NCBI GenBank assembly: GCA_038373885.1
Contig: JAWZYV010012255.1
Coordinates: forward strand, 1 to 64,000
Direction: 5' to 3'
DNA: 64,000 nt
From: Cheiracanthium punctorium
Lineage: Eukaryota > Arthropoda > Arachnida > Araneae > Cheiracanthiidae
Part shown: in pieces, positions 58,121 to 64,000 of the stretch
Layout: the number at the start of each line of letters is the position of its first letter
Numbering within the stretch: the stretch's first letter is position 1
Notes under the pieces: model-generated
Seen by the model: only the letters and a program-made list of their open reading frames with translations
Told to the model about the DNA's origin: nothing
Databases searched by the model: none
Position numbers and translations under genes: made by a program

Positions 58121-58329
58121 TATTTGTATTCCATACAATGTAATAATGTAATTGATATATTGAACAGTGATTTATGCATGATTTTGTTAAATTTAATTAA
58201 TTCTGCAATAAAGTAGTGTTTGTAAGAACACAATTTCATTATATCATAGCAATACTATTCAAATTTACCCAATGTACTTCTAATTTGATAAATAAATTGT
58301 AAGCAAAGTACTCCATAAAATTAATTCAC

Positions 58330-58510
58330 TGCGATCTTAATCTTTTCTTGGGTGTGTGGAAGTAGGGAAGAAAGGAGAGTTCACCTCAGCCGCAGCCATG
58401 TTAATTCGCCGCAGCCATACAAGTGCGTTCCCCTGGGTTGAGCGGGGAAGGGGGGCGTGGTCGGACCGGATGTGGGGAGCGGATGCTAAGACCGGATGTT
58501 CGAAGGGTTG
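58330..58510. other. GC-rich patch, possible promoter-like or element sequence
   Basis: CGCAGCCATGTTAATTCGCC and GCGGGGAAGGGGGGCGTGG form a CpG-bearing island of about 150 bp directly before the 44-bp minisatellite. CGCAGCCAT is repeated twice and CCGGATGT twice. The open frames across it look incidental. Confidence 0.35.
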
Positions 58511-58529
58511 ATAAGAATTTTTTTTCCTT

Positions 58530-58707
58530 TTTTTCAAATAAGGGGACTTCTAATTTTTTTCAGATTTTGACATATTTTTCAAATAAGGGGACTTGTAATT
58601 TTTTCAGACTTTAAGATATTTTTGAAATAAGGAGACTTGTAATTTTTTCAGATTGTGACATATTTTTCAAATAAGGGGACTTGTAATTTTTTCAGACTTT
58701 AACGCGT
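58530..58707 (+). repeat. Minisatellite, 44-bp unit, 4 copies in dimers
   Basis: The unit is TTTTTCAAATAAGGGGACTT, then GTAATTTTTTCAGA, then a variable end. Copies 1 and 3 end GATTTTGACATA or GATTGTGACATA, while copies 2 and 4 end GACTTTAAGATA or GACTTTAACGCG. The array therefore grew by duplication of an 88-bp dimer. Confidence 0.9.
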
Positions 58708-58994
58708 AACAACAAAAGAATTCATAGGCTAGTGATTGTTGGCTTAAACCATTAGGTCGAGAATTCTTCAGGTATAAAATTGTAGGTGTATTGTGTTATA
58801 CTTTAGTTTTGAAAATGAATTGGGACTTTGATTAATTTTTCGAAGTTTATTTTTTTATTTATTTAGTTTTCTTTACCATTTAGTAATAGAACCAATGCAA
58901 ATTGAATAAATGTTGCTTAATACATACTTCTAATGTTTAGCTAATTTTTGTATACTGATTATAGCATATATTTAATAAGTAACAGTTTACTAGG

Positions 58995-59565
58995 ATATTA
59001 AAGTAGGGTATAGGATACCCATACATTTTCTACAAATTTCTTGTACTGTTAGGGAAGTGAGAAAATTATACCATAGAACGATTTTAGTACCTATAGTTTT
59101 TACAAATAATGATTTAGATAGTGTATGAACTTTTTTATCTAAACATTTTTTTACCCAAGTTTTAATTTTAAGTTAAATAATGTTACAACAAATATTTTTT
59201 TAATTAATTTTACAACAAATATTTTTTTTAATCAAGAGTTAATTAATTTTTTAACCAAGTTTTAATTTTAAGTTAAATAATTTTACAACAAATACATTTC
59301 TAAATTTATTTTTTTTAACCAAGTTTTAATTTTAAGTTAATAATTAATTTTACAACAATTTTTTTTAATCAAATGTTTTTAATTTATCAAGAAAAAAAAT
59401 TTAATCAAGTGTTTTTAATTTTTTGTATATCCTATTTTTGTTAAGTAGCCGTTTAACATTAAAGTAGGATTTAGGATACCCATACATTTTCTACAAATTT
59501 AATCTACTGTTAGGGAAGTGAGAAAATTATACCATAGAAAGATTTTTACAAATAATGATATAGTC
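58995..59565 (+). repeat. Direct duplication flanking a ~65-bp tandem array
   Basis: ATACCCATACATTTTCTACA, followed by GTTAGGGAAGTGAGAAAATT and ATACCATAGAA, occurs at 59017 and 59478. Between the copies, AAGTTTTAATTTTAAGTTAA, then TTTTACAACAAAT, is repeated about three to four times (59150-59400). Confidence 0.8.
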
Positions 59566-59635
59566 TTATATTTTATTGCGAGAAAACCACTTTAGCCATA
59601 TACCCCCCAAAACTCAAGTTTTCGTATATGAAATG

Positions 59636-59690
59636 CATGAATACGCGTTAGATCCCCTTAGAAAGTCCTCCTACCAAGGCACCCCTCATC
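59636..59690 (+). repeat. Shared repeat block, inverted relative to 29640-29765
   Basis: TGAATACGCGTTAGATCCCC, then TTAGAAAGTCC and CTACCAAGGCAC, matches the minus strand at 29.7 kb. A neighbouring phrase, CCATATACCCCCCAAAACTC at 59597, is loosely repeated at 60438. Confidence 0.6.
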
Positions 59691-59875
59691 CTAAGCAGAT
59701 ACCCCCGCGTGCAGGTTTGCCTTAAAACACAAACAAACAAAGTATTTATCTAAACATTTTTTCTTACCCACACATTTCTGATAGATTTTAGACAGCGATT
59801 ATACTAGCTTATATTTTCTATAGATCAATTAGAGAAAAAATTGCATTTTTAGTAATCCTACAAAATATTTTTACT

Positions 59876-59983
59876 GTATATCACAAGTAGAGTACCATGA
59901 TTTATAGAGTTTGAATACGATACGAATTGTATATCACAAGTAGAGTAACATGATTTATAGAATTTCAATACGATACGAGTTAG
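59876..59983 (+). repeat. 54-bp tandem duplication
   Basis: TGTATATCACAAGTAGAGTA, then CATGATTTATAGA and CAATACGATACGA, occurs twice head to tail with four to five differences. Confidence 0.9.
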
Positions 59984-59989
59984 ATTGTT

Positions 59990-61410
59990 TATGTGCGACA
60001 CTAATTTTAGTTTGACTATGAAAGCATAATTTTATACATGAATCAACCTTTTTAGAGGTCTTTTATTGATGCACTTAGCATATTTTATAGAAAGGTGAGC
60101 ATAACTAGCACAAACTTTTAGACTAGATAGTACTATTGTTAGAAAGTTGAACTATTGGAAATAAAAATTGAAGCTCCGTTTTAGCACAGTTGTATAATGC
60201 ATGTACATAAATATCTTTCAACTACTTAGATAAAATGATAGTTTAAATCGCAAATCCTTACTTAAACTAAAAAATACAAGGTGTTTACTTACGTGAAGCC
60301 ACATCGTACTAAATCTTCTAGCCTCTCGGCTTGTACCGACATCTATACGGCTAGCAAGTACGGAAAATAGAGTAATGATTTAAAATACATTAACTCTAAG
60401 TTCCGTCCCAGCTGCCACTTGTAGAAAGCTCTTTCACCATATATCCCTCAAACCGCAGTTTTTGTATACAAACTGCTTAAAGTACTTCTACCGATAATGC
60501 CTATTGCTATTAATTACACTGGATTACCAACTTAAAATTTTGCAAAACATCAAAATACAGAAAAACATGCATTAACAATAACAAAAAATCACACTTAAAA
60601 GTACAACACATCAAAAGTGGAAAATATAATTACCAAACTATAAGAACCACATAATTATTTTCAATTAGAATTACGGTATCAACTTATATGTAACTAAAAT
60701 AATAGAAAATATTACACTTAACCTGTACTTGTACACGCGAAATAATAATAATAATAAAAATACTCGCATAATTCACAAAACAATGATTGAAGTAAAATCC
60801 ACGTGCATGTGATATTGCTGATAACAGAAATTGAGAGAGATAAGAAAGTGCCTTGAGGCTCTACAGAGCCGGTACAATAAGAGTTGGCCAGTTTACCGAT
60901 AAGATAAAACCAGGGAGGGTGCTAGGGGAATACCGAATTGTGGGGACACGTGTTTCATTCTGCGTTCAAAAATGGGGACTTATGGATTAAAATCATGTTA
61001 GATTAAAGCCATTTCAATAAAAATCTATCCTTTTTGTAAACATGGGCATTATATCCTAAATTAAAATATCAAAGTTAAGCTACAACGATTAATATATTTT
61101 ACGTAGTTTAGGAAACTAATGAATCATTAAATTAATTTCTGTGAAACAATTAGCAAAGATCATTATACTAAAGCAAATTATTTTTGTTAAGTTTTGATAA
61201 ATAACAGTAATAAATTACAGGCATTGCAGATGAATGAGTATTCACGTATAAAACAGGTATTTACTATTAAAAAACAGGATCTAATTTTAACAAATGCATT
61301 GGAATTTTGTATAGGATATCTATTGAACACGTATTAAATACATTATGATTATTCTAATATGAAAAACGGGGTTAAGATTCTTTACTTGCGATGAAAGGCT
61401 CTCAATTTTT
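59990..61410. other. No gene recognised
   Basis: AT-rich. The patch 60300-60365 (CTAGCCTCTCGGCTTGTACC, then ACGGCTAGCAAGTACGG) can form short stems. No coding motif was found. Confidence 0.3.
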
Positions 61411-61419
61411 TTATATACT

Positions 61420-61735
61420 TAAATTTTACATAGACATACTTTTAATAAATGCATAAACTAAATTTATTGTTTAAAACAATTTTTACAATAATAAACTAAA
61501 ATTTTTATTTAATAAAGTCATAAACTAAAATTATTAATGAAAACTTGTTAATAAATTAAACATATCAAAATTTTTACACTCAGTTTTTTTATAGACTTAA
61601 ATTTTACAAAGACATCCTTTTAATAAATTCATAAACTAAAACAATTTTTACAATAATAAACTAAAATTTTTATTTAATAAAGTCATAAACTGAAATTATT
61701 AATGAAAACTTGCTAATGAATTAAACTGATTACTC
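61420..61735 (+). repeat. ~150-bp tandem duplication
   Basis: ACTTAAATTTTACA(T/A)AGACAT, then TTTTAATAAAT and the phrase TTTTTATTTAATAAAGTCATA, recurs from about 61592 after a first copy at 61428, with small indels. The second copy reaches into the left palindrome arm. Confidence 0.8.
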
Positions 61736-62693
61736 TAAAAGATAGCTAATCACAACATATATCAGAAAAAATATAAGCAATTATAATACCTGAAAAACAC
61801 CGGACAACACTCTTGTTGCATGCGGACAAAACATCTGTTTGCACGGCTAAAGAATTCTTAGGTATCCGTTGCAGGAGACCTTACCTACGCCCAACCTACA
61901 AACTCTACAAATTTAACGGCAACTGGTTTTCTCTTATCAGGCATCGCAGATCAGATAAGAGATAAGGAAGTGACATGCGCAGAAGACACGTGATAGTGAC
62001 GTGCGCAAATCTGTGTTGATTTAATATCCGCTAGGTACGTTGGCAGGATGTACATTGAGTGGCAACTCTCTGTAACAGGCTAAGACAAGTTAGATGATGC
62101 AATATCTACTGGGTTGAGAAAGTTTTAAGGTAGAGGGCGCTTGGGTAATCACGTGATTTTTTAAAGAATCAGTATAGAGACATTTTAGTTAGATAAAGTG
62201 GTCAGGTGTGTGTTACGAGACTCCCTTTGCACTGTGTGCGCCTATACGTAAGACGTGTGTTTTAATTGATTTTTCGCCGAGTTTCAAAAATGTGTTTGCT
62301 TGAATACACTCCCGAGTTTTATACTCAAAGTGATGCTGATGTGTTGCTGCAAGAAATAATACAATTGCCTTTAGATGTAAAGCCTCTGCAAAGTATTGAA
62401 AAGGAAATTTCCCCCGAGTTTTGTACTGAAAGTGATGTTGATGTGCTACAGCAAGAATTGCTTCAATTACCCCTGCAAAGTAGTGAAAAGAAAATTTCCT
62501 CGACCCGTAAAGTAATTACTTTTGCTGATGAAGGAATCAATTACAGTTTACCTGGAGCAACAGTCTCTGTTTACTCTTGGATACCCATTTTGCAAAAAAT
62601 ACGTGAAGATCTACAGAAAGTGACAAATTATGAATTTAATTTCGTACAAGTGAACTTTGGCTCTGAAGAACAACCTAAAATTGAAGACGGCAA
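61699..62693. repeat. Left arm of a giant palindrome (at least 995 bp)
   Basis: Every position x in this arm pairs with 125699 minus x in the right arm, without gaps, at all the points compared (61699-61720, 62161-62220 and 62671-62693). The next base inward breaks the symmetry sharply. The window ends at 64000, which pairs with 61699, so the true outer limit is unknown. The arm includes the upstream region and the first 135 codons of the ALKBH2-like gene. Confidence 0.95.
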
Positions 62694-63024
62694 CTACGAA
62701 GATTTTAATCTAGACCTATCATCAGGTGTATGCATTCTAAGTTTTGGATCTAAACGAACTTTGGATTTTAAACCAGCGAACTGTGAAACCGCTACCATTA
62801 AATTAGAACATGGCTCAATGTGTAAGATATATCCCCCAACCAACAAACTTTTAACGCATGGTATTCCTTCTGAACCTTATGTGACAGACCCGCACATTAA
62901 CCTTACATTTGCCAAAATGTACATTTATGAGCCTTCCCCGAAAAGGGCAAAGTTGGACGATTGGACGGATAATCTTTACCACAGCTTATATGCTTCTTCA
63001 ATTTTTTGCCGTCTTCAATTTTAG
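62290..63024 (+). CDS. ALKBH2-like AlkB-fold protein, catalytic residues missing
   Basis: ALKBH2 enzymes repair alkylated DNA bases using iron and 2-oxoglutarate. From the ATG at 62290 the frame gives 244 residues without introns; an upstream in-frame TTG is not a likely start. In order: LEYTPEFYTQSDADVLLQEI (AlkB N-terminal helix, then a second diverged copy at SPEFCTESDVDVLQQEL); FADEGINYSLPG (nucleotide-recognition lid); WIPILQKIREDL; FNFVQVN; then 28 residues to SFGSKR, the same spacing as in ALKBH2. In that gap the family's HxD iron motif aligns with GNY. Later HGSM, PPTN and LTHGIP keep the distal His, but the 2-oxoglutarate-binding region is HINLTFA, not RxNLTFR. It is probably a pseudo-enzyme. 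The last seven codons, from Ile-Phe to the stop, come from the inverted arm, so the native C-terminus is probably replaced. Homology is strong; function is inference. Confidence 0.75.
   Translation: MCLLEYTPEFYTQSDADVLLQEIIQLPLDVKPLQSIEKEISPEFCTESDVDVLQQELLQLPLQSSEKKISSTRKVITFADEGINYSLPGATVSVYSWIPILQKIREDLQKVTNYEFNFVQVNFGSEEQPKIEDGNYEDFNLDLSSGVCILSFGSKRTLDFKPANCETATIKLEHGSMCKIYPPTNKLLTHGIPSEPYVTDPHINLTFAKMYIYEPSPKRAKLDDWTDNLYHSLYASSIFCRLQF
62694..63005. other. 312-bp palindrome loop
   Basis: This is the only non-symmetric part of the structure. It encodes the C-terminal half of the ALKBH2-like domain on the plus strand, so the gene is complete only when read from left to right. Confidence 0.9.
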
Positions 63025-63409
63025 GTTGTTCTTCAGAGCCAAAGTTCACTTGTACGAAATTAAATTCATAATTTGTCACTTTCTGTAGATCTTCACGTAT
63101 TTTTTGCAAAATGGGTATCCAAGAGTAAACAGAGACTGTTGCTCCAGGTAAACTGTAATTGATTCCTTCATCAGCAAAAGTAATTACTTTACGGGTCGAG
63201 GAAATTTTCTTTTCACTACTTTGCAGGGGTAATTGAAGCAATTCTTGCTGTAGCACATCAACATCACTTTCAGTACAAAACTCGGGGGAAATTTCCTTTT
63301 CAATACTTTGCAGAGGCTTTACATCTAAAGGCAATTGTATTATTTCTTGCAGCAACACATCAGCATCACTTTGAGTATAAAACTCGGGAGTGTATTCAAG
63401 CAAACACAT
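62903..63409 (-). pseudogene. Inverted, truncated copy of the ALKBH2-like gene
   Basis: The mirror ATG is at 63409. The frame repeats the first 135 residues exactly, up to KIEDG, then runs into the complement of the loop (KKLKKHISCGKDYPSNRP) and stops at 62903. It therefore lacks the beta-strand core after the lid, the distal His and the C-terminus. Identical sequence in the shared part implies a very recent duplication or an assembly artefact. Confidence 0.85.
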
Positions 63410-64000
63410 TTTTGAAACTCGGCGAAAAATCAATTAAAACACACGTCTTACGTATAGGCGCACACAGTGCAAAGGGAGTCTCGTAACACACACCTGACCA
63501 CTTTATCTAACTAAAATGTCTCTATACTGATTCTTTAAAAAATCACGTGATTACCCAAGCGCCCTCTACCTTAAAACTTTCTCAACCCAGTAGATATTGC
63601 ATCATCTAACTTGTCTTAGCCTGTTACAGAGAGTTGCCACTCAATGTACATCCTGCCAACGTACCTAGCGGATATTAAATCAACACAGATTTGCGCACGT
63701 CACTATCACGTGTCTTCTGCGCATGTCACTTCCTTATCTCTTATCTGATCTGCGATGCCTGATAAGAGAAAACCAGTTGCCGTTAAATTTGTAGAGTTTG
63801 TAGGTTGGGCGTAGGTAAGGTCTCCTGCAACGGATACCTAAGAATTCTTTAGCCGTGCAAACAGATGTTTTGTCCGCATGCAACAAGAGTGTTGTCCGGT
63901 GTTTTTCAGGTATTATAATTGCTTATATTTTTTCTGATATATGTTGTGATTAGCTATCTTTTAGAGTAATCAGTTTAATTCATTAGCAAGTTTTCATTAA
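63006..64000. repeat. Right arm of the giant palindrome, continuing beyond the window
   Basis: Exact inverse of 61699-62693 wherever checked. It carries a second copy of the region upstream of the ALKBH2-like ATG, pointing toward the first. Confidence 0.95.

Noticed and set aside
62266..62289. TTG-initiated extension of the ALKBH2-like frame
   Set aside because: The organism is eukaryotic; the ATG at 62290 is the sensible start and the eight extra codons show no family resemblance.

Overview
This is an AT-rich, intergenic-type stretch of an animal genome, almost certainly an arthropod. It has long homopolymer runs, microsatellites and many nested transposable elements, and there is no bacterial-style gene density. 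The mix of BEL/Pao, Copia, Helitron, mariner, piggyBac-type, pogo-type and many 8-bp-duplication (hAT-like) miniature elements is typical of arthropods. An ALKBH2-like gene, a family I recall as absent from Drosophila, is compatible with a chelicerate or other non-dipteran arthropod; that placement is an inference.

Layout. 0-6 kb: miniature inverted-repeat elements, a 1.6-kb inverted-repeat structure and minus-strand remains of a BEL/Pao integrase and a Copia RNase H. 6-24 kb: a series of non-autonomous DNA elements, several with perfect 8-bp target duplications, and the first copy of a dispersed repeat that recurs at 56-57.7 kb. 24.7-28.1 kb: a 3.36-kb terminal-inverted-repeat element carrying a broken gene for a basic, coiled-coil protein of a family I cannot name. 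30-31 kb: a degenerate, C-rich tandem array. 32.0-35.4 kb: a Helitron with both canonical ends and a surviving helicase C-terminus. 35.8-50.3 kb: a long-inverted-repeat element apparently split by a 12.2-kb CACTA-like element, which in turn holds tandem arrays, a pogo-like element, a dead mariner and two miniature elements. 50-58 kb: more miniature elements, foldbacks and a retroposed 386-bp sequence with an 11-bp target duplication. 58-61.7 kb: minisatellites.

The best gene in the window is at the right edge. It is an intronless ALKBH2-like reading frame (62290-63024) that keeps the AlkB fold signatures but has lost the HxD iron ligands and the 2-oxoglutarate-binding arginines. It sits at the centre of a palindrome with arms of at least 995 bp, running off the window end. 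The arms duplicate the promoter region and first half of the gene in inverted orientation, so two copies of the promoter face each other. This is either an unusual locus with convergent transcription or an inverted-read assembly artefact.

No rRNA, functional tRNA, CRISPR array or complete ordinary host gene was recognised. Two possible spliced exons are reported at low confidence.
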